Assembly (NCBI GenBank): GCA_002946415.1
Contig: NJPS01000067.1
Span: forward strand, 558,001 to 622,000
Direction: 5' to 3'
DNA length: 64,000 nucleotides
Source of the DNA: Rutstroemia sp. NJR-2017a BVV2
Lineage: Eukaryota; Ascomycota; Leotiomycetes; Helotiales; Rutstroemiaceae
Position 1 is the stretch's first letter; each line of letters opens with the position of its first letter. Shown piece after piece: positions 53,956-64,000 of the stretch. Both the position numbers and the translations under genes were made by a program. A model generated the notes under the pieces. The model saw only the letters and a program-made list of their open reading frames with translations. It did not search any database and was not told the origin of the DNA.

Positions 53956-54608
53956 TTACAACAGATCAAAATCATCGAGCTTCTCCCTGTATTTCAGGAT
54001 ATTCCTCTTGATCTTCGAGCCGTCAACCCAAGTAACAAAGTCCTCCATACTTCTCGTGACCAGGAAAGCCGTATCGGTAATCGTTTCTGTCCCTACCCGC
54101 ACATGTCCCTGCTCGATAATCTTGGTCGCAGCCTGCACCGTTTCGGCCATCCGCAAACGAGTCATCACGACAGGTAATCGCCGCCGACAGAAGGCCGATA
54201 CGGTTACGTGGTTTTCTACTGAAGAGAGCTTAGAAGTCGAGGCGTTGCTTGGAAGTATTCCCATGTCGTGGAGCTTGGAGAGAAGGAGTTCCTCATGCTT
54301 GAGGCGAACCGCGGAATCAGGTGGGAGATGCGATAGCTTGTGTGCTAGTTGTCTAAGAGACTGCGAGCAGGTTAATTGGGTTCTGGGACTTGTAGAGCAT
54401 TTAAAAGAGAACGAAGGAGAAACAGAGCCAAAAAAGTGCAGAGAAAGCTTACACCACACAGTCTGTTGTACTTCTGATAATCCCCAGGTTTTTGAATCGC
54501 ATATCTTCTAATCACAGCTGCGTCCCGATGATTATTATCCGACGCATAAGTAGTGAAGTCAACTTTGCGCAAGAGCTTTTGTTCATGATGCTTGAGTTTC
54601 CGAACCAT
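53956..54608 (-). CDS. IMP3: Imp3, U3 snoRNP protein of the SSU processome
   Basis: Two exons, 54608-54453 and 54360-53956 (intron GTAAGC...GCAG, phase 0), 186 aa, the usual length. It begins [18 protein letters not shown] and has [23 protein letters not shown] across the splice site, followed by the S4-type RNA-binding domain: [20 protein letters not shown], then [20 protein letters not shown] and [20 protein letters not shown]. These are near-invariant in Imp3. The protein acts in the nucleolus in 18S rRNA processing, helping U3 snoRNA pair with pre-rRNA. It is divergent from the mitochondrial bS18m gene, with only 205 bp between start codons, so both may share a growth-regulated promoter. 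Confidence 0.96.
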
Positions 54609-54813
54609 TCTGCTGTATTTTCGCGGGGGCAACCGTCTTTCGTCTGCGAAAAGTGATAGGAAACCGCGAAGTAAAGTTGCCAAAATAATTTATTTTCCAG
54701 GGCAGCCGGATAAACAGTTTTTCCGTCGCATCATGCCGCCGAATTTATTTGGTACAACAATTGGAATTCACATTGGATTTGAACCGCACACCAGCGCCTC
54801 AGACTTCATCAAC
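54609..54813. promoter_or_regulatory. Short bidirectional promoter, imp3 / mitochondrial bS18m
   Basis: 205 bp between two start codons of translation-related genes. No specific factor site was recognised. Confidence 0.55.
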
Positions 54814-55594
54814 ATGCCTCCACGGTTACAGTGTCTCAATGCGGTGCGGATTACTGCGCAAAAACAGAGTCCACGACTATTTTTCTCTACTACACGGGCA
54901 GAACTTGCTGGTACATTTCCCTAAACCTCGCAGCCAAGTCCCCCTCACTTATTCACTCATAATAGATGCACCCACAACTCCACCTCCATCAGCAGATTCC
55001 GTAACACGTTTGATGGCAGTGACAAGAGCAAAGGAGCTTGCAAGGAGAATGCTGGAACAGCGAGATGGCGCTTCGAGAACCCAAAGCAGACAAGCTACAA
55101 TTGACGACATTGACGCACACACCTTGAGAGGCGATCTCAGCAAGCAAATCTCGAGGAAGTGGAAAGTAGGGGATATCTATGCGCCGCATGATTTGAGCGA
55201 TGTGGAGATGGCGAAGTGGAAGAAGAAGGCCAAGGTTACTCATGATGTTTTTGATGTGATCGGATTCAATCCTTTGGAGCAGTACAAGGTGGGCCAATTC
55301 ATTTATTTATCCTCTATGTTTGGAGGGGATGTTTCTAGCAGGTGATCAGATGCTTACAGCGGCGAACTTTTCTAGAACTTCTCGGTCTTATCTGAATACA
55401 TGACGTCGATGGGCAGGATTAAAGGAAGCAAGGAGACAGGGCTGAGGCCAGTAAACCAGCGAAAGATTGCAAAGGCAATACGCAGGTCAATTGGGATGGG
55501 GTTGATGCCGAGTGTGCATAGACATCCCGGCATATTATACAAGATGAGACAACGTGCGGATCTTTACAGTCCTTACAAGCCTGGGCCATCTTAG
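54814..55594 (+). CDS. RSM18: Mitochondrial small ribosomal subunit protein bS18m
   Basis: Three exons, 54814-54910, 54966-55288 and 55376-55594, joined to 212 aa. The ATG at 54814 gives a mitochondrial presequence (MPPRLQCLNAVRITAQKQSP, then RLFFSTT), which an upstream open frame at 54749 lacks. The C-terminal third is the bacterial S18 fold: NFSVLSEYMTSMGRI, then TGLRPVNQRKIAKAIRRSIG and MGLMPSVHRHPGIL. The middle is a fungal extension (TRAKELARRMLEQRDGASR, KWKVGDIYAPHDLS). S18 binds 16S-like rRNA in the platform of the small subunit in the mitochondrial matrix. Intron 1 ends right after the presequence (AELA|DAP), a frequent arrangement. Confidence 0.94.
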
Positions 55595-56268
55595 AAGCTG
55601 GACAAGTTCACAAAGAGAAATTTGTATGATAGTATTGTGGGTTGCGCCGGCGCTTGGCGGCCGGTGCATGAGGCAGAAAGTTATTCAGGATCTCTAGAGC
55701 TCAAGGTATGAACTCAACCTGATTGTGGGAAGTAAGCAAAACCAAACCACATAATCTAGTCTACGACCCTACCAGCCTCCCTTACATGTTCTGCTTTGCA
55801 GTTGTCTATGTCACCATAGGTATCGTCAATGGAGGACTGCTATATCTTCTCTGCCTCAGTCTTCTTCTTGTATTCATTTCCCATGTGTAACGGCGCGCCT
55901 CGCATGGCACTTAGAAGGTCAAATCTTCTTAAGGTCATCGCATATTATGTTCTTACGGCATCAAGTTATCAACGTCTCTCAGCGTCAACATTTAACATCA
56001 AGTCAAAACCGCAAGCTGCGCATTCTCACCTCGCCAACATCTTGAGATACGGCATTATCGAGATCTTTGTGTTCCAGAATCGTCTCTCTATTCTTCCTGA
56101 TTTAAGAAATCTAAGATGAAAGCTAAGAAAGGAAACATTGGGCAAAATGGTGGCCAATTTGTTAAGTTCGAAATCTGGTCATCCAACTAACATCAATGAC
56201 TAGCCTTATTTTCTGATAACTACCTACACCAGCCTGTCTGAAAAAAGATCAGCTCAAATGGTGCAGCC
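55595..56268. other. Intergenic, no recognisable gene
   Basis: 3' flank of the bS18m gene. A 96-codon plus-strand open frame (55829-56119) has no motif. Confidence 0.45.
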
Positions 56269-56336
56269 GGCCAGTCTAGTCTAGTGGTTGAAGCTGTCAA
56301 CTGATGTCGCTTGAAGAGTCCTCGTCGAACATGGCC
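56269..56336 (+). pseudogene. tRNA-like relic
   Basis: GGCCA at the 5' end pairs with TGGCC at the 3' end. Between them are an A-box-like GTCTAGTGGTTGA and a degenerate B-box-like CGTCGAACA. The length is 68 nt, the T stem does not pair and the anticodon stem is imperfect. It therefore looks like a decayed tRNA or tRNA-derived element rather than a working gene. Confidence 0.3.
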
Positions 56337-56708
56337 AGCTTACATCTGCCAATAATCTGTATAAAAAGATATTAGCAGTAACTTCGCTTTACTGATCCCT
56401 CAACCGTTGAATAGGTTAGAACTTAAGTGATATGTGAGTATCATAAAATTGACGGATAGAATCACAAATGTTTCCCCTGAAGAGCTGGTGGACCTAAACG
56501 AGAATTATGTAAGCATGGACTATTTATTGCATGTCTGGAAGCAACCAACCACCGTAGTATAAGGTTGATCAATATCTTCGCCTCCCGTAGCATTTTAGAT
56601 TCTACGCTTCTAGGCGGCACTTTCCTCAGCCTTGCATGTATTGATATCTTTTTACGTTTGGCCTTCCAATTCCTTTCGCATTACCCCAATATACCATCTT
56701 GCGCCAAG
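56337..56708. other. Leader/promoter region of the prp6-like gene
   Basis: AT-rich DNA. The kinase-like reading frame of the next gene is open upstream to 56565, but the conserved start is the ATG at 56709. Confidence 0.45.
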
Positions 56709-59641
56709 ATGTCTGGTCGACGCGATTTCCTCAGTCAGAAGGCGCCAGAAAATTATGTCGCTGGTTTAGGTAGAGGAGCAACAGGTTTCACAACAAGATC
56801 TGATCTAGGTCCAGCGCGCGAAGGTCCCAGCGAAGATCAAATCAAAGAAGCTCTTGCAAAGCGTGCTGCCCAACTTGGTCAAGCCGCCCCTACAGCTTAT
56901 GGTGCTACGGAGAAGAAAGACGACGATGAGGATGATGAGCGCTTTCAAGATCCGGACAATGAAGTCGGGTTGTTCTCTGGTGGTGTTTACGACAAGGACG
57001 ACGATGAAGCCGACAGGATATACCAGGAGGTAGATGAGAAGATGGATAGGCGGCGAAAAATACGAAGGTTGGTTTACCCTCTATCATTATCCCAAAATCC
57101 TCCATTGCATTTAGTTTATCATTGGAAAATAGATGAGCAGATTACCGACCATTCTACTTACAGGGAAGCACGAGAGAAGGCGGAACGAGAAGAATTCGAA
57201 CGGAATAACCCCAAGATTCAACAACAATTTGCGGACCTGAAGAGAGCTTTGGGAACGGTCAGTGACGAAGATTGGGCAAACCTGCCGGAGGTGGGAGATC
57301 TCACCGGCAAGAACAGGCGAAATAAGCAAGAATTAAGAAAGAGATTCTATGCGGTGCCGGATAGTGTTATTGCTGGCGCGAGAGACTCGACAGAATTAGG
57401 AACAACTGTGATGGATGATGGCGGGGCGAGCTCTGTAGGTGAGGGGGCCGACGGAACAATGACGAACTTCGCGGATATCGGTGCAGCTCGAGACAAAGTT
57501 CTTAAAGTCAGACTTGATCAAGCTTCGCAGGGAACGGACTCGGTTGCTGGAAGTGCGACGAACATTGATCCCAAAGGCTACCTTACAAGTCTCGCCAAGT
57601 CACAAATCAACGAAGGAGAAAACAGTGTCGGTGACATCAAGCGTGTACGAGTCCTATTGGAATCAGTTATTCGAACCAATCCCAAACATGCGCCAGGATG
57701 GATCGCAGCGGCCCGTCTGGAAGAATTGGCAGGCAAAACTGTCGCCGCCCGGAATGTCATTGCGAGAGGCTGTGAACACTGCCCCAAGAGTGAGGACGTG
57801 TGGCTGGAAAACATCCGATTGAACGACAACCACAATGCCAAGATCATTGCTGCTAATGCGATCAAGAATAATGACCATTCTGTGCGGTTATGGATAGAAG
57901 CTATGAAATTAGAGACAGAAGCGAGGGCGAAGAAGCGGGTGATTAGACATGCCTTGGATCATATTCCACAGTCGGTCATGTTATGGAAGGAAGCTGTCAA
58001 TCTGGAGGAAGACCCCGATGATGCACGCTTGCTTCTTGCAAAGGCAACCGAGATAATTCCTCTCTCAGTTGAGCTTTGGTTGGCTCTCGCGCGGTTAGAG
58101 ACCTCGGAGAATGCGCAGAAAGTTCTTAACAAAGCTCGAAAGGCCATTCCAACCTCGCATGAAATTTGGATAGCTGCGGCGCGTCTCGGAGAACAAATGG
58201 GTACTGCTAATAAGATCAATGTTATGAAGCGTGCTGTTCAGGCCTTAGCTAAGGAATCTGCCATGTTAAAGAGAGAAGACTGGATTACTGAAGCAGAAAA
58301 ATGTGAGGAAGAAGGGGCAATATTGACTTGTGGCAATATTATCCGCGAGACCCTGGGTTGGGGCTTAGACGAAGACGATGACCGGAAGGATATTTGGATG
58401 GAAGATGCACGTGGAAGTATTAATCGTGGAAAATTCGAAACAGCCCGTGCGATATATGCCTATGCACTTCGCGTCTTTGTCACAAGTACGAAGTTGTGGT
58501 TGGCTGCTGCTGATCTAGAGAAGAACCATGGTACTAAGGAAGCGTTATGGCAGCTTCTCGAGAAAGCCGTGGAAGCTCGTCCTACAAGCGAAGTTCTTTG
58601 GATGATGTTAGCCAAGGAAAAGTGGCAGGCAGGGGAAATTGACAATGCAAGAAGGGTACTTGGCAGAGCTTTCAACCAGAACCCGAATAACGAAGACATT
58701 TGGCTTGCGGCCGTCAAGCTAGAAGCTGAGAACCAACAACCCGAGCAAGCTAGGGAACTTCTGAAGACCGCTAGACAAGAAGCACCTACAGATCGCGTAT
58801 GGATGAAGAGTGTAGCCTTCGAACGACAATCGGGCAACGTTGAGGCAGCTTTAGATCTCGTGAACCAAGGACTTCAGTTATTCCCAGCCGCTCCCAAGTT
58901 ATGGATGATGAAGGGCCAAATATATGAAGGGGAAGGCAAGATACCGCAAGCACGGGAAGCTTATAGCACTGGAACAAAAGCTTGTCCAAAATCAGTTCCG
59001 CTCTGGTTACTATATTCCCGACTCGAGGAGAGGACTGGTTTAGTGGTGAAGGCACGTAGTGTTCTTGACAGAGCACGATTAGCAGTACCCAAATCTCCAG
59101 AACTATGGACTGAATCTGTCCGGGTCGAGAGACGAGCCAACAACATCGCTCAGGCAAAGATCATGATGGCAAAAGCCTTGCAAGAGGTACCCAACAGCGG
59201 ACTGCTCTACACGGAATCGATTTGGAACCTGGAAGCTCGGACACAGCGAAAACCGCGGGCACTTGAAGCAATTAAGAAGGTCGACACTGATCCTATTCTC
59301 TTCGTTACAGTTGCCCGCATATTATGGGGAGAGCGGAAATTGGAAAAGGCGCAGACTTGGTTCGAGAAGGCTATTCTTCTAGACAGTGATCTTGGAGATA
59401 CTTGGGCTTGGTATTACAAGTTCTTGCTGCAACATGGCACAGATGTAAGTTTCCATCACCTCCATTGCGATTTTCAACTAACGGTTGGCTCAATCAGGAA
59501 AAACGAGCCGACGTGATATCAAAGTGCATCCTTAGCGAACCTAGACACGGAGAGTTTTGGCAGGCCATAGCAAAAGATCCGAAAAATGCTGGAAAGAGCA
59601 TAGAAGAGATTCTGAAGTTGGTTGTGGCGACGATTGAGTGA
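56709..59641 (+). CDS. prp1: Prp6/Prp1-type U4/U6.U5 tri-snRNP splicing factor (HAT repeats)
   Basis: Three exons, 56709-57067, 57164-59444 and 59498-59641, 927 aa. The ATG at 56709 starts MSGRRDFLSQKAPENYVAGL, matching the conserved Prp1 N-terminus with GRGATGFTTRSDLGPARE, and is chosen over the upstream ATG at 56565. The N-terminal PRP1 domain has RFQDPDNEVGLF and EADRIYQEVDEKMDRRRK. Intron 1 falls within KIRR|EAREK and is a 96-nt, stop-free multiple of three. From about residue 280 there is a long array of HAT/TPR-type helical repeats (for example WIAAARLEELAGKTVAARNV, WLAAVKLEAENQQPEQAREL, LWLLYSRLEERTGLVVKARS). The protein bridges U5 and U4/U6 snRNPs in the nucleus. Length agrees with fungal and human orthologues (about 900-940 aa). 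Confidence 0.96.
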
Positions 59642-60832
59642 TATCGCGATATTGTATGTATGATAGCTTTCCCAAATTGAAATTAGGCGGGCGGAGTAAT
59701 GGAGCTCATGCAGAAACGAAAAACTTTGGATGATTACGGATGATGATTCTCGGCGGCTCTTGACTTGATCAGTTGATGGTTGCATTTAGATAATATAAAT
59801 CAAGTCTCTGGTCTTGGCAAACATGTTCATTGTTCACATATATGCTCTCTTGTATTTTTCATCTTAGTGACAAGTCCTAGTTGAAGTGAGTAACCATCGC
59901 GGCTTCTTCCACGATGATAAGTTCGAGTTCGAATAATTCCTAATAACATGTTGAAAACAATTATTGGTTTTTTGCATTTCATGTGGGGGGTGGTATAGAC
60001 CTCCCCGCATATACCAAGCATTGGCTACCAGGAAATCGGCAGGGTAGCCCGCAGCTGGCTCATAGAAGCTCTGGCTGGAGTTAGAAACATCCGCAAATAG
60101 GGGTAGCACCTCTAAGCGATTTCCATCGGTAACTCCTCTAAGAACAGAGGAAGGATATTTGAGACGAGAATTTTGTCTCACATAAGCATAATATAACTAC
60201 CAGAATTCAAGCTGATATACATCTTATAGCGATCACAACCAGAGGAACCAGCTTCTCCAGGTCCAGTGACCCTCTACTATCTTTACACTTGACTTACCCC
60301 GCTCATCGTCCGCTGACAACTGCTGGGTAGCACCCCAATTTGAATGAATGTGCGCTTTCACTCGCAACATTTATTCATTCGATTCCAGACTTCTCGCAAT
60401 ACCAGGATTCAGGTGGTGCAAAGGCCCAGGCTGAACCATCAATGCAATTGCCGCACCCTTAGATCCTGCATTCCAAGTATCTCCATGACCCTGCAACTAG
60501 CCACGTTACGAATCCAACGACCGTATCGGGGCACGTTTGCCGCCAGACATAGAAATTTGCGGTTCTTAAGCTTGTACGTATTGGTGTGTTTGAGGAAGAT
60601 CCGAGGGGTTTCCAGACGAAAGTTGAGACTTATTCACTTCTCATCCCGTATACGAAATAGTAGGAAATGGTGTGCTTGGCTACTTGTATTCGTCTCATAT
60701 GTGCCTTGCTTTCGCATCGTCAGAAAGGCACATAAAGACTGGCACAGAAGGGTTAAATTTGAGCAAGAACATATAGCAATTATGTTCAATCACCTTTATT
60801 CGATCGTCTTCACATATAACAATGATCTATGA
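59642..60832. other. Convergent intergenic region, no supported gene
   Basis: 1.2 kb between the prp1 and Knr4-like genes. A 162-codon plus frame (60344-60832) is Arg/Ile/Phe-rich without any motif. A minus frame (59864-60181) contains a plausible-looking piece (FYEPAAGYPADFLVANAWYM), but no start or partner exon could be found. It might be a relic. Confidence 0.4.
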
Positions 60833-62191
60833 TCATTTCCTCCGCGGCATAATCGCCATCTCCACATTCGTTGGCTCCTGGTGCACATTCTCCAATCTTT
60901 TCTTGAACGTTGCTACTTTTTCCTCTTGCTCAGATACTTGCTCTTTACTGTAATTTTGTGATCCAGGCCCAGTCCTGTACGTTAGATCCTTCTGGGCCCG
61001 CCTAATATTATCCTCCAAGTACTTGCGCCATGTCTTCCAAATTTGTTCCTCTTCTGATTCCCAACCACCGGAGGCGAGTTTAACATCCTCAAATCTTGCA
61101 CGAATTTTCTCTAGCGTTTGGGTCTTTACCCGTCTCAATCTCTCTAATTTCCTGATCTCAGATCGGCTTTTATTAGGATCATGATCCCAAACGCCATCAT
61201 GCAGACGTCGAGAATGACGCGCCAGGTCCTCCTCCGCTTTCTGGATCTCTCCTAAGACATGCATAACATGCCGGGCGCCTGCAACAGTTGTACTTCGAAT
61301 CACAAAGAATTCCCTCAAGCGAACATAAGCATCGTCGAAACCAGAAGAGTCGAAGTTATTAGGCCAGCCATAGGTGAGAAATAGCAATTTCACATCATAA
61401 AACTAGAACAACAGTTAGTGATGCGAGAACTTTCAATGATGCTCAAATGAACACTACCTCTTCATCACATTCACGTAGTATCATACGGTCTTCTGATGAT
61501 GGAATCCACTCAAGTTTCAGAAGACGATTCATGAAATCTTCGAAGAGCTCTTTTGCATGTCGACTGGGAAGGTGGTCATGTAAATGCCTATTAGTGCCGA
61601 GCTCGCCTGCCTGAACTTCTTGTAGAGCGGGGTCAGTACAGTTTCCAGTGTCCTGCCCTTCCATCGTAATGTGTCCTCAACCATAATCAGCAAGCCAGTT
61701 TCTACGACGTGTCCGATCTGCTCACCATTCCTCGTGTTGAGATACATAATTGATCCACGGTTTCCACATTCGTTAATTACCAATTCCCAAGGCCTCACAT
61801 AGGGCCCATCTTCAGAATTGAAATCTGAGCTGGACGGAGATGCATATGCTGGATCTCGACTCTGTTGCAATACACTTGGTTCCCTCATGTCGGCAAACCT
61901 GCCCCCGCAAATGAATTCATCCTCATTACTGTTATCTTCGACATATGGGAGGGACTGGAGAAGTTCAATGACCTGTGGCTCAAGGTCGAGTTCCTTTGCC
62001 ACGTCGAGATCAATGGCTGGATTGTGGGGAGGATACTTAATGCATGACTCCGGGAAGTATCGCATCTTGGCAAGGAGTTCGTAGTATCGGGTGATTAAAG
62101 ATACTATCTCTTCTTGGTTATAGATGCCATCTCGTTCGCGTGGTCTTGGAGGACCGTGCAACTTGACTCCTGGGACAGTTATGAAAGACAT
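60833..62191 (-). CDS. Knr4/Smi1-like domain protein
   Basis: Three exons on the minus strand, 62191-61726, 61675-61458 and 61402-60833, giving 417 aa. The first intron is only 50 nt (G|GTGAGC...GTTGAG|GA) and restores YLNTRN|GHITMEGQDTG, so the apparent frame shift in this area is a splice. The start MSFITVPGVKLHGPPRPRER and the blocks YYELLAKMRYFPESCI, VIELLQSLPYV, GPYVRPWELVINECGNRGSI and SRHAKELFEDFMNRLLKLEW fit a fungal family with a Knr4/Smi1-like fold. The last exon is helical and charged (HVLGEIQKAEEDLARHSRRL; coiled coil; ends MPRRK). Knr4/Smi1 proteins in yeast act in cell-wall and morphogenesis signalling; this member is uncharacterised. A cytosolic site is expected because no signal peptide is seen. 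Confidence 0.8.
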
Positions 62192-62876
62192 GGTATCGAG
62201 CTTCCGACTTGATTCAGATTGCCAATGTAATGTACCAAGAAGAGAAATGAAGTATTTAGAATTTCTAGAAAAGTAAACTCTAGAAGTCTATTCATTGAAT
62301 ATATAGTGCATACTACACTGACACGGTAAAATCCGAATAACAGCTCCTACCCCTGATTTGCTGATAGGCTTCCACGGCTGCCTAAGCCGTCTATAGCAAG
62401 ATGGGGATACCGTCGGTAGGCACGCGAGGTTCACACGGCCGGCGCACGGCCACAGTAGCATAATAGCTCTCCGGGTCAGAAATAACAGGCCGACAATATT
62501 ACCCAAAAGATATTTGGACAATGAAAACATTATAATATCTTAGAGTATTTAGAATATTTATCTGATAATAGTAACCAGTTCCAATATATTGTCCTAAATC
62601 GGCCAGTTTTTTCTACGCCGAAGAGAGTAGTTAATAAGCACGTGATGAATGCGGCTAAAGCGACCAGGCATTTACACGTCGGATAATCTATACGCCGGTA
62701 TTATCAGACGACCAGCGTTTTTAACCTACCGCCCAGCAACTTAATTCGGCAGAAAACTTCGAAGTTGAGGGTCATCATTTCTTCTTCCACCCATCGCCAA
62801 GGGCACATCAAAGCATGCATGATTCATTTCGATGGCATATGCTAACGTCGTAGATCCTTAGAAGTAATAGTTATCC
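62192..62876. promoter_or_regulatory. Divergent intergenic region, AT-rich
   Basis: Lies between the Knr4-like gene and the gene running off the right end. Contains AT-rich DNA at 62520-62600 and no recognisable operator or gene. Confidence 0.4.
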
Positions 62877-64000
62877 ATGATCTGGCTGGTACGATTATCA
62901 TCGTCGCAATTCTCGATAAATCCAGCACTACTTTACTGACTCTGGACAGGGCGTTCGCCGGCGGCTCGTAACTCCACATCGCCACTATGCCAGAGCTAGC
63001 CTTTGGCTTCCCATCCGGAGTTGTCGTCCGTTGAAGCAGAGCAAGTACTCAACACTTGCATCGACAAGAGTTGACGATGGGGTTACAAAATCATTAGTTT
63101 CCATTGCCGGTCCGCCTGTGGGCAATTGTGACACGGCTTCATTACCTTCCAGCGTCACCAGTGTCGATTTGGCCAGGGCCGCCAGTATTTTCAAAAGATA
63201 TCCCACACTAGCATCGGCCGTGGGTTATAACGAAGAAAAATACCGTCATCATGACTTTCGTGGAATTTCCCAACTCAGACCGATGTTTGGATTGTCTCGG
63301 ATACAGATTGTGTGCAATCTCCGCCAGTCTGCATTTTCAGAGCACGATTGTCATGTGACACTGTCTTTAAGAGAAAGAAGCTTGCCAATTGAAGTGTCGG
63401 CAGTAGGCCCTAAAAAGGCCACTGCTCAAGATGTCGCAATGCTGAAACTACTTCTCCAACTGGACGAAGAACAACTCCTAGAACGAGTGTTAGTAATGCT
63501 GAGAAAAGTTCAGACCACCTTGCCTGATCAGCAGGAGCCCCAGGCACAGCATTCCATAATTCCTGATGCTTCGGTCTGCATGACATCCACATCGTCTCCT
63601 TCCGCAGACATAATGCAGATTTCGAATACCATTGAAACTCCACTATCTCAATCACAACAAGTTTCAACTGACGTATCAAACAGCCTAAAATGTTTGGCGC
63701 CACCTGCAGCATCAGAGGAAATCACCAAAACTTCCAGTAGTACGGCTGCTGTACCACCAAACTCTTTGGAGCACCCCGAAAATGGTACCGTTACTGGAGA
63801 CACCGCAGGATCATTGCTGAGTGCGGTCAGCTCAGATCCAGCCGGAAATGTCCCAGAAACCCCTCCAAGTCAATCTCAAGCCATCATCCAACTCTCGGGG
63901 CACAATGTCGTTCAGTTATTGGACTCTGAAGGCGCATATCGGGAAAGGAATGTAATTTTTGATGTCTACAGCCTTGCAGCAATGCTCTCCCTCGATGTTG
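62877..64000 (+). CDS. Probable mitochondrial protein with a dsRBD-like segment, 3' part missing
   Basis: Model: a 12-nt first exon (62877-62888, MIWL), a 61-nt intron (GTACGA...CTGAC...GGACAG) and exon 2 from 62950, open to the end of the window, about 354 aa so far. The joined N-terminus (MIWLGVRRRLVTPHRHYARA, then SLWLPIRSCRPLKQSKY) is strongly basic, without acidic residues for about 45 positions, as in mitochondrial presequences. About residues 120-176 contain CHVTLSLRERSLPIEVSAVG followed by KKATAQDVAMLKLLLQL, which has the strand-strand-helix pattern and KK..A...A signature of a double-stranded-RNA-binding domain. A Ser/Thr/Gln-rich linker follows. It could be the start of a mitochondrial RNA helicase or nuclease, but the catalytic part would lie beyond the window. 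The small first exon is the least certain point. Confidence 0.55.

Noticed and set aside
60344..60832. 162-codon plus-strand open frame
   Set aside because: No start context, motif or composition typical of the genes here; kept as intergenic.
61529..61725. Apparent frameshift pseudogene within the Knr4-like gene
   Set aside because: A 50-nt intron with GTGAGC donor at 61725 restores the conserved RN|GHITMEGQD junction, so no mutation is needed.

Overview
The window looks like nuclear DNA of a filamentous ascomycete (Pezizomycotina). Genes are dense and carry short introns of about 40-100 nt with GTRNGT donors, CTAAC/CTGAC-like branch points and YAG acceptors. Marker families fit this: fungal Atg7, an N-terminally extended dCMP deaminase, a Zn2Cys6 regulator, a GPI-anchored GH16 enzyme, a DUF3824 protein and a NACHT/ankyrin relic. 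The content would suit Leotiomycetes, but that placement is a guess. Gene models were joined exon by exon from splice signals and reading-frame continuity. No gene has transcript support.

Layout. 1-1.3 kb: 5' part of a fungal membrane-protein gene (minus) and a decayed NACHT relic. 1.8-3.3 kb: a C2H2-like zinc-finger protein. 3.3-6.7 kb: a long non-coding stretch ending in the leader of a Wee1-type kinase (6.7-10.3 kb). 10.3-13.9 kb: a purine- and GT-rich spacer and a Ser-rich low-complexity gene with an apparent frameshift. 13.9-19.6 kb: an FAD amine-oxidase-like protein, a secreted amidase (minus) and a TMEM19/DUF92 membrane protein. 19.8-23.3 kb: a large coiled-coil protein and a small neighbour that appear to share a TPR-like module.

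24.3-30.2 kb holds the most interesting unit: an anhydrosugar kinase (AnmK/levoglucosan-kinase family), a divergent sugar-type MFS transporter and a Zn2Cys6 regulator. The promoter between kinase and transporter has three GTTAAACG copies overlapping CGG triplets. This resembles a self-contained anhydrosugar utilisation cluster.

31.7-34.5 kb: a GPI-anchored GH16 glucanase. 35.2-42.3 kb: a mitochondrial PPR protein, Atg7 and dCMP deaminase; the last two are divergent. 43-46.6 kb: an Arg/Ser-rich DUF3824 protein with alternating Ala/Gly segments. 46.6-53.3 kb: gene-poor, with a fungal orphan family (one intact copy, one probable relic), a four-exon coiled-coil gene and a small secreted protein. 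54-59.6 kb: housekeeping genes Imp3 (SSU processome), mitochondrial ribosomal protein bS18m and the splicing factor Prp6/Prp1. 60.8-62.2 kb: a Knr4/Smi1-like protein. 62.9 kb to the end: the 5' part of a probable mitochondrial protein with a dsRBD-like segment.

No rRNA, intact tRNA, CRISPR array or intact transposon was recognised.
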